A program made the position numbers and the translations under genes. The notes beneath the pieces were generated by a model. It saw only the letters and a program-made list of their open reading frames with translations, had not been told where the DNA came from and did no database searches. From NCBI RefSeq assembly GCF_019443745.1, contig NZ_CP050948.1, forward strand, positions 2,356,001 to 2,420,000: DNA of 64,000 nucleotides. Direction: 5' to 3'. Positions 51,326 through 60,964 of the stretch are shown here, in pieces; position 1 is the stretch's first letter; every line of letters begins with the position of its first letter. The DNA is from Iamia sp. SCSIO 61187 (GTDB taxonomy: Bacteria > Actinomycetota > Acidimicrobiia > Acidimicrobiales > Iamiaceae).

Positions 51326-53440
51326 GTGCCCAGCGCACGGACCGATGACGAGGCCGCGGCCGAGGACGACACCACAACCGCACCCGCCTCGTCCCCGTGG
51401 GCTCGGGTGCTGAGCGCACGGAGCCTGGCCGACGCCGGGACCGTCAGCGACAGGGTCCGCCTGGTCGGCCTCAGCTTCCTGATGCTCTTCGTGGAGCTGG
51501 CGCTGATCCGCTGGACCGGCTCGAACGTCGTCTACCTCTCGTACTTCTCCAACTTCGTCCTGCTGGGCAGCTTCCTGGGCATCGGCATCGGGTTCCTCCG
51601 GGCCCGGGCCAAGGTCGACCTGTCGGGCTGGGCCCCGCTGGTGCTGGGCGCCTTCGTGCTGGTCATCGCCGTGGCCCCGGTGAAGATCACCCAGGACAAC
51701 GCCGACGTCTTCACCTTCAGCAGCCTGAGCGCCGGCGGCCCGCCGCGCGAGGTCGTCCTGCCCCTGATCTTCCTGGCCTCGGCCGCCGTCCTCGCCCTCA
51801 TCGCCGAGGGTGTGGCCCGGACCTTCGCCCGCTTCGACAACCTCGACGCGTACAAGTACGACCTCCTCGGCAGCATCCTGGGCATCGTCGCCTTCTCGGC
51901 CCTCAGCTTCCTGCGCCTGCCCCCGCTGGCGTGGGGCCTCGTCGCCGGTGCCGTGGTCGTGGCCATGGTGCTGCCCCGGGTCCCGACCGTCCCCCAGGTC
52001 GTCGGCATCGTGATCCTGGTGGTGGTGCTGGCGGTGGAGTCGTTCTCGCCCAACCTGGCGTGGTCGCCGTACTACAAGGTCAAGGCAGCCCCGAACCCCG
52101 ATCTCGACGACAACCTCCAGGTCGACGTGAACGGTGTGCCCCACCAGGTGCACCAGACCCCCGAGTTCGCCCCCGGCAAGGGCGTCTACGACGTCGTGCG
52201 CCCCCCGTCGCTCGACGACGTGCTGATCATCGGGGCCGGCGGCGGCAACGACGTCGCCGTGGCCCTCGAGCGGGGCGCGCAGCACGTCGATGCCGTCGAG
52301 ATCGACCCCAAGCTCTACGAGCTGGGACGCGACCGCCACCCCTCCCGCCCCTACGACGACCCCCGGGTCGACATCCACATCGACGACGGGCGGGCGTTCC
52401 TGGAGCGCAGCGAGCGGGAGTACGACCTGATCCTGCTGGCGCTCCCGGACTCGATCACCCTGATCGGCGGCCAGTCCGCGCTCCGCCTGGAGAGCTACCT
52501 CTTCACCGAGGAGGCCATGGAGTCGGCGCGCGACCGGCTCAAGCCCGACGGCGTGTTCACCATGTACAACTACTACCGCGAGGACTGGTTGATCGACCGG
52601 TACGGGTCGATGCTCGAGGGCGTCTACGGCCGGGCCCCGTGCCTCCAGGACGTGCTCCCCGCCTACGGCCCCAACGGCGTCGCCCTCACCGGGTTCTCCG
52701 CCAGCCGGGAGGAGAGCTCGATCGAGTGCACCGAGGCCGGTCGGGCCCGTACGTGGCAGGCGTCGGGGGAGATCCCGGAGCCCGCGACCGATGACCACCC
52801 CTACCCGTACCTCCGGACGCGGTCGCTGCCGACGATCTACGCCGTCAGCCTGGCGCTCATCTTGCTCGTGTCGCTCCTGGCCGTCCGGGGCGTGGCCGGG
52901 CCGATGCGCCCCATGACGCGGTTCGCCGACCTCTTCTTCATGGGCGTGGCCTTCCTGCTCCTCGAGACCAAGAACGTTGTCCAGTTCGCCCTGCTGTTCG
53001 GCACGACGTGGTTCGTGAACGCCCTCGTGTTCGGTGGCGTGCTGTCATCGGTCCTGCTCGCCATCGCCGTCTCCCGGCGGGTCACGTTCAAACGGCCCGA
53101 GCTGCTCTACGGGCTGCTGCTCGCCTCGCTCGTCGTGGCCTTCTTCCTGCCGCCCGAGCTGCTGCTGGACCTCGCCCTGGTCCCCCGCTTCCTGGCCGCG
53201 GTGACCATCGCCTTCACGCCGATCTTCACCGCCAACCTGGTCTTCACCCAGCGGTTCAAGGACACGGGCGACTCCACCACCGCGTTCGGGGCCAACCTGC
53301 TGGGCTCGATGGTCGGCGGCGTCCTGGAGTACCTCGCCCTCGTCACCGGCTACCGCTCGCTCCTGGTCGTCGTCGCCGTCCTCTACGGCCTGGCGTTCCT
53401 CTTCGGGCGTCGTCACCTCGGCGTGCGGGCGGCGGCGTGA
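51326..53440 (+). CDS. Fused membrane/spermidine-synthase-like protein (copy 2)
   Basis: This 704-residue protein starts at GTG 51326, with GAAGGGA upstream; TAGCAT at 51261-51266 may be the promoter. About seven helices at the N terminus (SFLMLFVELALIRWTGSNVV) precede a synthase-like Rossmann domain, DDVLIIGAGGGNDVAVALER, HVDAVEIDPKLYELGRDRHP, DIHIDDGRAFLERSE and LESYLFTEEAMESARDRL. A C-terminal set of helices follows (ADLFFMGVAFLLLETKNVVQ). It heads an operon with two epimerases and a membrane transferase. The substrate is unknown; it may act on the same glycan or lipid pathway. Confidence 0.8.
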   Translation: MPSARTDDEAAAEDDTTTAPASSPWARVLSARSLADAGTVSDRVRLVGLSFLMLFVELALIRWTGSNVVYLSYFSNFVLLGSFLGIGIGFLRARAKVDLSGWAPLVLGAFVLVIAVAPVKITQDNADVFTFSSLSAGGPPREVVLPLIFLASAAVLALIAEGVARTFARFDNLDAYKYDLLGSILGIVAFSALSFLRLPPLAWGLVAGAVVVAMVLPRVPTVPQVVGIVILVVVLAVESFSPNLAWSPYYKVKAAPNPDLDDNLQVDVNGVPHQVHQTPEFAPGKGVYDVVRPPSLDDVLIIGAGGGNDVAVALERGAQHVDAVEIDPKLYELGRDRHPSRPYDDPRVDIHIDDGRAFLERSEREYDLILLALPDSITLIGGQSALRLESYLFTEEAMESARDRLKPDGVFTMYNYYREDWLIDRYGSMLEGVYGRAPCLQDVLPAYGPNGVALTGFSASREESSIECTEAGRARTWQASGEIPEPATDDHPYPYLRTRSLPTIYAVSLALILLVSLLAVRGVAGPMRPMTRFADLFFMGVAFLLLETKNVVQFALLFGTTWFVNALVFGGVLSSVLLAIAVSRRVTFKRPELLYGLLLASLVVAFFLPPELLLDLALVPRFLAAVTIAFTPIFTANLVFTQRFKDTGDSTTAFGANLLGSMVGGVLEYLALVTGYRSLLVVVAVLYGLAFLFGRRHLGVRAAA

Positions 53441-54480
53441 CGGCCGAGCCGGAGGCGGTGCGCACCGACACGGTCGTGGTCACCGGTGCCGCCGGCTGGC
53501 TCGGCCAGAACCTGGTCCGGGCCCTGGCGCCCGAGCGCCGCCGGGTGCGCGCCCTCGTGCTCGGCGCCGACGAGGCACCGCTGCTGGAGCTGGCCGGGCC
53601 GTCGGTCGAGGTCGTGGTGGGCGACGTCCGCGACCCCGTCGTGGTCGACGAGCTCTTCGACGAGGTGGCGGGGGCGACGGTGGTCCACGCCGCCGGCGTC
53701 ATCCACCCGACGGGGCGGACCCGTCCCTTCTTCGACGTGAACGTCGGTGGGACCCAGCTGGTCCTCGACCGGGCCCGCCGCGCCGGGGTCGGACGGTTCG
53801 TGCACGTGTCGTCCAACTCGCCCTTCGGCGCCAACGCCCGGCCGACCGACCGCTTCACCGAGGACTCCCCCACGAACCCGTACATGGGCTACGGGAAGTC
53901 GAAGCTCGAGGCCGAGTCGATCGTCGCCCGCGCCGCCGACCGGGGCGACGTCGACGCCGTCATCCTGCGGCCGCCGTGGTTCTACGGACCGTGGGGCCCG
54001 GGGCGCCAGGCCCAGTTCCTGGGCGCCATCCGGAAGGGCCGCTTCCCGCTGGTGGGCGACGGCCGCCAGCAGCGCTCGATGATCTACACCGGCAACCTGG
54101 TGGACGCCTGCCTGTGCGCCGAGACGGCCGTGGACGTCACCGGTCGGGCCTTCTGGGTGGCCGATGCCGAGCCCTACGAGCTGCGGGAGATCTGGAGCGG
54201 GATCCGGGAGGCCCTGGCCGCCGAGGGCCTCCCCGTCGCCGGCCGGAGCGTGCCGGCCCTGCCTCGGTTCGCCGCCGAGGTCGCCACCCGCCTCGACGCC
54301 GCCCTCCAGGGTGCCGACCGCTACGTCCAGCCCCTCCACGTGCTGGGCGAGCTCAAGGACACCATCGCCTGCGACATCTCCTCGGCCCGTCTCCACCTGG
54401 GCTACGAACCCCGGGTGGCCCTCGTCGAGGGCATGCGCGAGGCCATCCGCTGGACCCTCGCCCGCGGCGAGGCGCTGTGA
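53437..54480 (+). CDS. NAD-dependent epimerase/3-beta-HSD-like dehydrogenase
   Basis: This 347-residue extended SDR starts at GTG 53437, overlapping the upstream TGA. It has TVVVTGAAGWLGQNLVRALA, VVVGDVRDPVVVDELFDEV, VVHAAGVIHPTGRTRPFFDV and a catalytic SSNSPFGANARPT followed by YMGYGKSKLEAESIVARAA (Tyr-x-x-x-Lys). It probably acts on a sugar-nucleotide or sterol-like substrate. It is one of two adjacent epimerases in this operon. Confidence 0.88.
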   Translation: MTAEPEAVRTDTVVVTGAAGWLGQNLVRALAPERRRVRALVLGADEAPLLELAGPSVEVVVGDVRDPVVVDELFDEVAGATVVHAAGVIHPTGRTRPFFDVNVGGTQLVLDRARRAGVGRFVHVSSNSPFGANARPTDRFTEDSPTNPYMGYGKSKLEAESIVARAADRGDVDAVILRPPWFYGPWGPGRQAQFLGAIRKGRFPLVGDGRQQRSMIYTGNLVDACLCAETAVDVTGRAFWVADAEPYELREIWSGIREALAAEGLPVAGRSVPALPRFAAEVATRLDAALQGADRYVQPLHVLGELKDTIACDISSARLHLGYEPRVALVEGMREAIRWTLARGEAL

Positions 54481-54496
54481 GCGCTCGGGAGTCGGC

Positions 54497-55525
54497 GTGA
54501 GCAGGACCTACCTCGTCACCGGGGGATCGGGGTACTTCGGCTCGCTGCTCGCCGACGTGGCCCTGGCGCGGGGGGATCGGGTGCGGATCTTCGACCTCGA
54601 GCCGCCCGTCGAGCCCACCGCGGCCGAGGTCGTGATCGGCGACGTGCGCGACCGGGCCTCCCTCGCCGAGGCGTGCGACGGCGTCGACGTCATCCTCCAC
54701 AACGTGGCCCAGGTGCCCCTGGCCAAGGACCACGACCTGTTCTGGTCGGTCAACGTGGTGGGCACGGCCAACGTCCTGCTGGCGGCCCGCGACGCCGGGG
54801 TCGCCAAGGTCGTCCACACCAGCTCGAGCGCCATCTTCGGCATCCCCGAGTCCAACCCCGTCACCGAGGACACGCCGGGCCGGCCGCTCGAGGCCTACGG
54901 CCGGGCCAAGCTCACGGCCGAGACGCTCTGCCACGAGGCCGCCTCCACGGGGGTCGACGTCAGCATCGTCCGACCCCGCACGATCCTGGGCCACGGACGG
55001 CTCGGGATCATGGCCATCCTGTTCGAGTTCGTGCAGGAGGGGGCACCCGTCTTCGTCCTCGGCGGCGGCCACAACCGCTACCAGTTCGTCCACTCGTCGG
55101 ACCTGGCTGACGCCATCCTCCGGGCCGGTGACCGCGAGGGGCCGCGCACCTACAACATCGGCTCCGACGCCCCGGGCACCATGCGCGAGACCATCCAGGC
55201 CCTGGTCGACCACGCCGGGACGGGGTCGAAGGTGCGCTCGCTCCCGACGGGTCCGGCAGCCACCGCCATGCGGAGCCTCGCCGGCGTGGGCCTGGTGCCG
55301 TTCGCCCCGTACCACTGGCTCCTCTACGCCGAGTCGCTGTGGTTCGACACGACCCGGGCCCAGGAGGAGCTGGGGTGGCGCTCAACGCGGTCGAACGCCG
55401 AGATGCTGATCGAGTCCTACGAGTGGTTCCTGTCGCACCGGGAGCAGGTCGACGCGGGTGGTGGTTCGCACCACCAGTCGCCGGTGCCGCTCGGCGTGCT
55501 GAGGCTGCTCAAGCGGTGGCCGTGA
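54497..55525 (+). CDS. NAD(P)-dependent epimerase/dehydratase family protein
   Basis: This 342-residue extended SDR starts at GTG 54497, with GGGAG upstream. Motifs: YLVTGGSGYFGSLLADVALA, VVIGDVRDRASLAEACDGVD and VVHTSSSAIFGIPESNP, then YGRAKLTAETLCHEAA (Tyr-x-x-x-Lys). The C-terminal half reads RYQFVHSSDLADAILRAGD and LVDHAGTGSKVRSLP. Together with the preceding gene it probably modifies one glycan building block. Its TGA overlaps the GTG of the following membrane gene. Confidence 0.88.
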   Translation: MSRTYLVTGGSGYFGSLLADVALARGDRVRIFDLEPPVEPTAAEVVIGDVRDRASLAEACDGVDVILHNVAQVPLAKDHDLFWSVNVVGTANVLLAARDAGVAKVVHTSSSAIFGIPESNPVTEDTPGRPLEAYGRAKLTAETLCHEAASTGVDVSIVRPRTILGHGRLGIMAILFEFVQEGAPVFVLGGGHNRYQFVHSSDLADAILRAGDREGPRTYNIGSDAPGTMRETIQALVDHAGTGSKVRSLPTGPAATAMRSLAGVGLVPFAPYHWLLYAESLWFDTTRAQEELGWRSTRSNAEMLIESYEWFLSHREQVDAGGGSHHQSPVPLGVLRLLKRWP

Positions 55526-57405
55526 CCGAAGCGTCGTCGCCGGCACGCGACGACGGGGGCACCGCACCACCGCCCGGGCGCCGTCCCCTGGTGGTGGGCA
55601 TCGGGCTCCACCTGCTGCTCACCATCCCGCTGGGCCTCTCGCTGGTCGCGTTCCACCGGCCCCATTGGCACCCCATCGCCGACCTGGCCCAGACCGAGCT
55701 GCGGGTGCGCGACGTCGGTGGCCGGGACTCGCCCCTGGTCGGCCTGGCCGGCCGGATCGGCCCGTGGACCGACCCCGGCAGCCACCCCGGCCCCCTCAGC
55801 TTCTGGGCCATGGCCCCCGTCTACCGGCTGCTCGGCAGCACCGCCCTCGCCTTCAGCGCCGCCGCCCTGACCCTGCACCTCACCGCCTACGCCGCCATCC
55901 TCTGGATCGCCCACCGTCGGGGCGGCGTCCGCCTCATGGTCGTCGTGGCCGCCGCCACGGTGCTGGTGGCCCGGGCCTACGGCGCGGTGGTGTTCCTCGA
56001 GCCGTGGAACCCGTACCTGCCGGTGCTGTGGTGGCTGGTGTTCCTGCTGGCCCTCTGGTCGGTCGTCGACGACGACCCGCCGATGCTGGTCGTGGCGGTG
56101 GTGGCGGGCTCGTTCTGCGCCCAGACCCACCTCCCCTACCTGGGGTTGGTCGGGGCGTCCGCGGCGGCGGCCGCCCTGGTCTCGGCCTACTGGATCTGGC
56201 GGGGCCGGGAGGGCGACCCCCCCGGGGCCCGGGCCCGGCGCGTCCGCTTCGTGGTGATCGCCGCCGTCGTGGGCCTGGTGCTCTGGGCGCCGCCTCTGAT
56301 CGACCAGGTCGACGGTGTGGGGAACCTCGGGCGCATCAGGGAGTCGCTCCAGGAGCCCGACCAGCCGCCCGTCGGTGTGCGGCGCGGGGCCATCGAGGTG
56401 GTCGACCGGTTCGGGGTCGACCGGTGGATCAGCACCCAGGACACCGCAGCGGCGCCGGGACCGGCGGACTGGGATCCGCTCGGCCTGCTCACCCTCGCGG
56501 CGTGGGCCGCGTCCGCGGTGGCCTGCTGGGCCGGCGCGGTCGGGCCGACCGCGCTGCGGAGGCTGCACGGCGTGCTGGCCACGGGGATCGTCCTCGCCCT
56601 CGTCAGCTCGAGCCGTGTCAGCGGCGAGCTCTGGTACTACCTCTACCTCTGGTGCATCGGGTTGGCCGCCCTCTGCCTCGTCGCCATCGGGTGGACCCTG
56701 GCGCAGGCGATCGACGATCGCCTCGCCGCCGGGTCGTCCCGTGCCCGCTGGCGGCGGGCCGCCACCGTCACCCCGGCGGCGGTCGCGGTCGCCCTGGCGC
56801 TCCTCCTCACCGCGGCGGCACCGGGGGCCGAGCCGTCCCGTCCCGACCTGTCCGACGACCTGGGCGACCTCGCCGACCAGACCGCCCGGGCCCTGCACTC
56901 CGGGGCCGCCGCCGGAGGCGGCGACGACGGCCGCTACTTGGTCATCTGGGACGACCCCGTCGCGATCGGGTCCCAGGGCATCGGGATGGTGAACGAGCTG
57001 GAGCGGGCCGGCTTCGAGGTCGGCGTCGATCAGGGCCAGAGGGTGGGCGGCACCCGTCACCGGGTGATGGCCCCCGACGAGGCCACCGCCGTCGTGGTCG
57101 TGGCCGTCGGCCCCGCCATCGCGACCTGGGAGCAGCGCGGGCTCGACCCGGGCGCTCGCGTCGCCGAGGTCGACTCCCGATCACCGGCCCAGCGGGAGGA
57201 CGCGGAGGCCCTGGCGACGAGGATCGACGAGGGCCTGCGAGCCGAGGGCTTCGACCAGCTGGCCGACGAGTGGCGCAGAAGCGTGTTCACCGCAGCCCTC
57301 ACCCCCGGCCTGTCCCCCGACCTCAGCGAGGACCTGCTGGCGTACGTCGACCTCAGGTCCCCGGTCGCGGTCTTCGTCGTCGAGCCCGCCGAGCTCGCCG
57401 GCTAG
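55522..57405 (+). CDS. Polytopic membrane protein, GT-C-like (convergent paralogue 1)
   Basis: The protein is 627 residues from GTG 55522 (GTGA overlap); GTG 55516 is an alternative. It has about 11 helices. The first external loop carries IADLAQTELRVRDVGGRD and the aligned TDPGSHPGPLSFWAMAPVYR. The C-terminal soluble part (from about 440) carries GRYLVIWDDPVAIGSQGIGM, FEVGVDQGQRVGG and a final domain ending LSEDLLAYVDLRSPVAVFVV. The family resembles unassigned envelope GT-C enzymes. It is paralogous to the protein at 57410, which meets it end to end. Confidence 0.75.
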   Translation: MTEASSPARDDGGTAPPPGRRPLVVGIGLHLLLTIPLGLSLVAFHRPHWHPIADLAQTELRVRDVGGRDSPLVGLAGRIGPWTDPGSHPGPLSFWAMAPVYRLLGSTALAFSAAALTLHLTAYAAILWIAHRRGGVRLMVVVAAATVLVARAYGAVVFLEPWNPYLPVLWWLVFLLALWSVVDDDPPMLVVAVVAGSFCAQTHLPYLGLVGASAAAAALVSAYWIWRGREGDPPGARARRVRFVVIAAVVGLVLWAPPLIDQVDGVGNLGRIRESLQEPDQPPVGVRRGAIEVVDRFGVDRWISTQDTAAAPGPADWDPLGLLTLAAWAASAVACWAGAVGPTALRRLHGVLATGIVLALVSSSRVSGELWYYLYLWCIGLAALCLVAIGWTLAQAIDDRLAAGSSRARWRRAATVTPAAVAVALALLLTAAAPGAEPSRPDLSDDLGDLADQTARALHSGAAAGGGDDGRYLVIWDDPVAIGSQGIGMVNELERAGFEVGVDQGQRVGGTRHRVMAPDEATAVVVVAVGPAIATWEQRGLDPGARVAEVDSRSPAQREDAEALATRIDEGLRAEGFDQLADEWRRSVFTAALTPGLSPDLSEDLLAYVDLRSPVAVFVVEPAELAG

Positions 57406-57409
57406 GGCG

Positions 57410-59257
57410 TCACGGGCAGGCCCGGTCCGGCGACGGGGGTTCCTCCGGCGGGGCGTCGACGACGAACGCCGCCGTGGGGACGCCGGCCTCGACGAGCCGG
57501 CTGGCCAGGGCCACGACCTCGGGCGGTTGGGCCGGGTCGAGCACGAGGACGCTGAGGAGGCCGTCGATCTGGTCGGGGTCGACGACCTCACCCTCGGTCG
57601 ACAGGGCTCGGGCCAACGCTTCGCGGTCCCGCTCGCCCGCGCGCTGCTCGGCCGGCGACCGGACGTCGGCCAGGCCCACCTCGCGGGCATCAGGCCGGGC
57701 CCGCCATCGGTCGATGCCGTCCTGGCCGGTCACGACCATGACCACGGCGTCGTACTCGCCCGGGCACAGCACCCGGTGGGGCTCGGCCGCGGCCGAGAAG
57801 GCGGGGTCGACGCCGACCCTCACGCCGTCGCGCTCGAGGGCGAGGACGAGCCCGAAGCCCAGCCCGCCGAGGTACACCTGGTCCTCCCAGCGGACGAGGT
57901 AGGTGCGGTCGTCGCCGGCGAGGGCGGGCACGACCTGGCGGGCCAGCTCGGCCTCGGCCCGCCAGGCCCGGCGGTACGGGATCTCCTCGCCGACCAGTCG
58001 GACGGCGGTGAGGGCGCTGAGGGCGACGAGGGCGGCGACCGCCACCGCACCCAGCCGGCGAGCACCCCGGGCATCCGGGGGCCGGAGGCCCTGCGCCCGG
58101 GCCACGACGGCGACGCCCCAGCCGAGGGTGAGGACCACGACGGCGACGAGGACCACGATCCACCGGAACGTGTACAGGTACAGGGCGCCGAACACACGTG
58201 ACACGGCGAGGGTGCCCAGCACCAGGGCGGCGCCGAGCACCACGTTCAGGCGGGTCAGCGTGGGGTGGAGCCGGCGGACGGCCACGACCACCGCGACCGT
58301 GGCCCAGGCGCCGAGGAGCGCGAGGCCGGGCAGCACCGACCCACCGACGCCGGTGGTGCCGCGCAGCCACGGACCGAGGGGGTCGGACGCCTGGAGGACG
58401 GCCCGGATGCCGTCGGCCGGGCCGAGCACCTCCTCGCCCGCGTCGGGGCTGCCGAAGCTCTCGAGCAGGATGCGCACGTTGCTCGGGTCGTTCGTCACGG
58501 CGTCGACGAGCGGGCCCGACCAGAGGACGAGGCCGACGAGCACGGCGACCGGGAGCGGGGCCAGGCGCCGGGCTGCGGCCCCGACGTCGGCCCGGTCGCG
58601 GGGCCGCTCGCGGACCACCAGGACGACGGTGGCGAGGAGCAGCAGCGGGGGCACGAGGGGGGCGTAGCCGGCGTGGCCCTGGAGGGCGTAGCTGCCGCCG
58701 GCGACGGCGAGCACGAGCGGCCACCGGTCGCCGTCGAGGACGGCCCAGCACGACAGCAGCAGCAGGAGGAACGGGACGAGCGCCACCCACGGGTTCCACG
58801 GCTGGCTGACGGCGTCGAGCCCGAACCCGCCCACCATCACCAGGGCCACGGCGCCCCAACCCAGGGTGACGGCGCGCCCGCCCCGCCGGGCCACGACGGC
58901 CACCGACGCCGCCAGACCGGCCGCATTGACCAGGGCGGTGGCGGCGGCGAAGGCCCACGACGAGCCGCCCAGCAACCGGTACAGGGGCCAGGTGGTCCAG
59001 AACATCAGGGGCCCCGGGTGGTTGCCCTGGGTGCCGTCGTCGGCGACGATCCGCCCGGCCGCCCCGACGAGGGGCACGTGTTCGGGCAGAGACAGCATCC
59101 GCAGCTCGGCCTGGGCCTGGTCCCCCGTCGGGTACCACGTCCGCTGGGCCAGCGCGCCCACCAGCACGACGACGGGGACGACCACCAGGACGGCCACGAC
59201 CCACCACGGGACGGGCCCGGAGGCCGGGCCGTCGTCGACGGCGGCCTCGTGGTCCAT
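57410..59257 (-). CDS. Polytopic membrane protein, GT-C-like (convergent paralogue 2)
   Basis: The protein has 615 residues, ATG 59257 overlapping the upstream GT2 stop by one base. It repeats the plan of the neighbour: TGDQAQAELRMLSLPEHVP, GTQGNHPGPLMFWTTWPLYR, about 11 helices, and the C-terminal DDRTYLVRWEDQVYLGGLGF with VRVGVDPAFSAAAEPHRV. Acidic residues in the first external loop suit a donor site of a GT-C enzyme. It is coupled to a GT2 enzyme that could provide the lipid-linked sugar. The acceptor is unknown. Confidence 0.75.
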   Translation of the reverse strand: MDHEAAVDDGPASGPVPWWVVAVLVVVPVVVLVGALAQRTWYPTGDQAQAELRMLSLPEHVPLVGAAGRIVADDGTQGNHPGPLMFWTTWPLYRLLGGSSWAFAAATALVNAAGLAASVAVVARRGGRAVTLGWGAVALVMVGGFGLDAVSQPWNPWVALVPFLLLLLSCWAVLDGDRWPLVLAVAGGSYALQGHAGYAPLVPPLLLLATVVLVVRERPRDRADVGAAARRLAPLPVAVLVGLVLWSGPLVDAVTNDPSNVRILLESFGSPDAGEEVLGPADGIRAVLQASDPLGPWLRGTTGVGGSVLPGLALLGAWATVAVVVAVRRLHPTLTRLNVVLGAALVLGTLAVSRVFGALYLYTFRWIVVLVAVVVLTLGWGVAVVARAQGLRPPDARGARRLGAVAVAALVALSALTAVRLVGEEIPYRRAWRAEAELARQVVPALAGDDRTYLVRWEDQVYLGGLGFGLVLALERDGVRVGVDPAFSAAAEPHRVLCPGEYDAVVMVVTGQDGIDRWRARPDAREVGLADVRSPAEQRAGERDREALARALSTEGEVVDPDQIDGLLSVLVLDPAQPPEVVALASRLVEAGVPTAAFVVDAPPEEPPSPDRACP

Positions 59258-59976
59258 CAGTGTCGGATCTTCCCCGCCCGCAGCCTGATCTTGAGGAGGA
59301 TCCAGAGGGCCTCGACCCCATCGGTCCACTGGATCTTCTTGCCCTCCTCGCGGCCGCGGGCCCGGTAGGAGATCGGCACCTCGAAGATGCGCTCGCCCCG
59401 GGCCAGGAGCTTGCCGGTCAGCTCGGCCTCGATGCCGAACCCGGAGCTGGTGATGCCGACCTCGCGCCACATGTGGGTCGGCGCCAGCTTGAGGCACGTC
59501 TCGACGTCGGTCAGCCAGGCGTCGAAGAGCATGCTGGCCCAGAGGGCCACCATCTTGTTCCCGAGCACGAACCAGAACGAGTAGGCGGCGTGGCCGCCGT
59601 AGGACCGGGCCCCGTAGACGACCTTGGCCTCGCCCGAGAGGGCCGGGTCGCACAGGGTGGGGATGTCGGCCGGGTCGTACTCGAGGTCGGCGTCGAGGAT
59701 CGTGAGCAGGTCGCCGCGCGCCTCGTCGAAGCCCCGGACGAGGGCCGCGCCCTTGCCCTGGTTGGGGTCCTGGCGGAAGAGCCGCACCCGCTCGTCGTCG
59801 ACCAGGTCGGCGATGAGGTCGGTGCACCCGTCGGTGGACCCGTCATCGACGATGACGACCTCGGTCGGCAGCGGCATCTCCACGGCGAGGAGCCGCTCGA
59901 GGGCCACCCGCAAGGTGGCGGCCTCGTTGTACACCGGCATCACGATGGACAGGCGCTCGTAGGTGTGCGGGGGCAT
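59257..59976 (-). CDS. GT2 glycosyltransferase, polyprenyl-phosphate sugar synthase-like
   Basis: The protein has 239 residues. Motifs: LSIVMPVYNEAATLRVALER, EVVIVDDGSTDGCTDLIADL, LLTILDADLEYDPADIPTLC and VYGARSYGGHAAYSFWFVLG, then WLTDVETCLKLAPTHMWREV and ARGREEGKKIQWTDGVEALW. It resembles the dolichyl-phosphate glucose/mannose-type GT2 group. No membrane helices are seen. It is encoded in an operon with the downstream GT-C-like protein and, 43 bases upstream, a methyltransferase. Confidence 0.9.
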   Translation of the reverse strand: MPPHTYERLSIVMPVYNEAATLRVALERLLAVEMPLPTEVVIVDDGSTDGCTDLIADLVDDERVRLFRQDPNQGKGAALVRGFDEARGDLLTILDADLEYDPADIPTLCDPALSGEAKVVYGARSYGGHAAYSFWFVLGNKMVALWASMLFDAWLTDVETCLKLAPTHMWREVGITSSGFGIEAELTGKLLARGERIFEVPISYRARGREEGKKIQWTDGVEALWILLKIRLRAGKIRH

Positions 59977-60019
59977 GGGGCTCGCAGTCGTCGAGGGTCG
60001 GTCGGCGGCGGGACGGCCG

Positions 60020-60787
60020 CTAGTACGGCCACACCGAGGGGTCGTGGCCCAGCAGGCGGGTCAGGCGGCCCAGCCGGACGGTGATGAGCACCTTGATGAG
60101 AACGTTGCGGGCGAACCAGGGCAGCTCGAGGGCCTGGTGGACGAAGTTGGCCACCCGGGCCTTGGGCCGCAACCGCTCCCGGCGGTACTCGGTCATCGAC
60201 TCGGACCGGCCCACGTAGCGCCAGCGGCCCCCGGCGAACAGCTCGCGGAGGATGGCGAGGGTGACGCCGATCGAGCTGAACGAGTCGTGGATGAGCATGG
60301 TGCCGCCGTCGGCGACCCGGCTGCCCCACTCCCGGACGTCGGTGCGGGCCGGCCCGTAGCGGTGGGCCCCGTCGATGTAGAGCAGGTCGATGGGGTCGTC
60401 GACGTCGCCGTGGGCGGCGTCGCTGAAGGCCCGGACGTGGCGCACCCGTTCCCGCACGCCCGCCATCTCGAGGTTGGCGTTGAAGACGTCGTGGTCCTCG
60501 GCCGCCTCGTCGACGAAGCCGTCGATCTCCTGCGGGCCTCGGTCGTTGCCGGCGTGGGGGTCGATGGCGACCAGCTCGACGGTCGGGTCGGCGGCCCGGG
60601 CCAGCACGACCATCGACCGGCCTCGGAAGCTGCCGATCTCGACGATCCGGCCCCCCGGCGCGACCCGGCGGGCGGAGTCCCAGAGCAGACGCGCCTGGCC
60701 GTCGGTCATCCACCCCTCGACCTCGGCCACGTCGGCCAGCGTCGTCGAGAAGTCGGTGGTCGGGGGCGTCATGCTGGTCGCGCTCAC
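60020..60787 (-). CDS. Class I SAM-dependent methyltransferase
   Basis: The protein is 255 residues from GTG 60787; ATG 60772 is an alternative. The Rossmann core has GGRIVEIGSFRGRSMVVLAR (SAM motif I), VELVAIDPHAGND and LLYIDGAHRYGPARTDVREW, the Methyltransf_24-like motif with the conserved Asp and His. The C-terminal helices are basic. It would methylate a small molecule or glycan. Cluster position suggests an envelope-glycan modification, but the acceptor is unknown. Confidence 0.85.
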   Translation of the reverse strand: MSATSMTPPTTDFSTTLADVAEVEGWMTDGQARLLWDSARRVAPGGRIVEIGSFRGRSMVVLARAADPTVELVAIDPHAGNDRGPQEIDGFVDEAAEDHDVFNANLEMAGVRERVRHVRAFSDAAHGDVDDPIDLLYIDGAHRYGPARTDVREWGSRVADGGTMLIHDSFSSIGVTLAILRELFAGGRWRYVGRSESMTEYRRERLRPKARVANFVHQALELPWFARNVLIKVLITVRLGRLTRLLGHDPSVWPY

Positions 60788-60964
60788 GGGGTCAGAGGGG
60801 TGGGGGCACAGGACGAGGGTGGGGGCCAGGGCGCACCGGGGTGATCCGCCCGCCCCGGGGTGGGTGCTCTATCGTGGCGCGGGCTGCCCGGAGCCGGGTG
60901 GCGGGGGCCCACCCTAGCGGCGGGCCCCGACCCGACCGATGATCCGCTGCCCCGTGCGAGCCCC

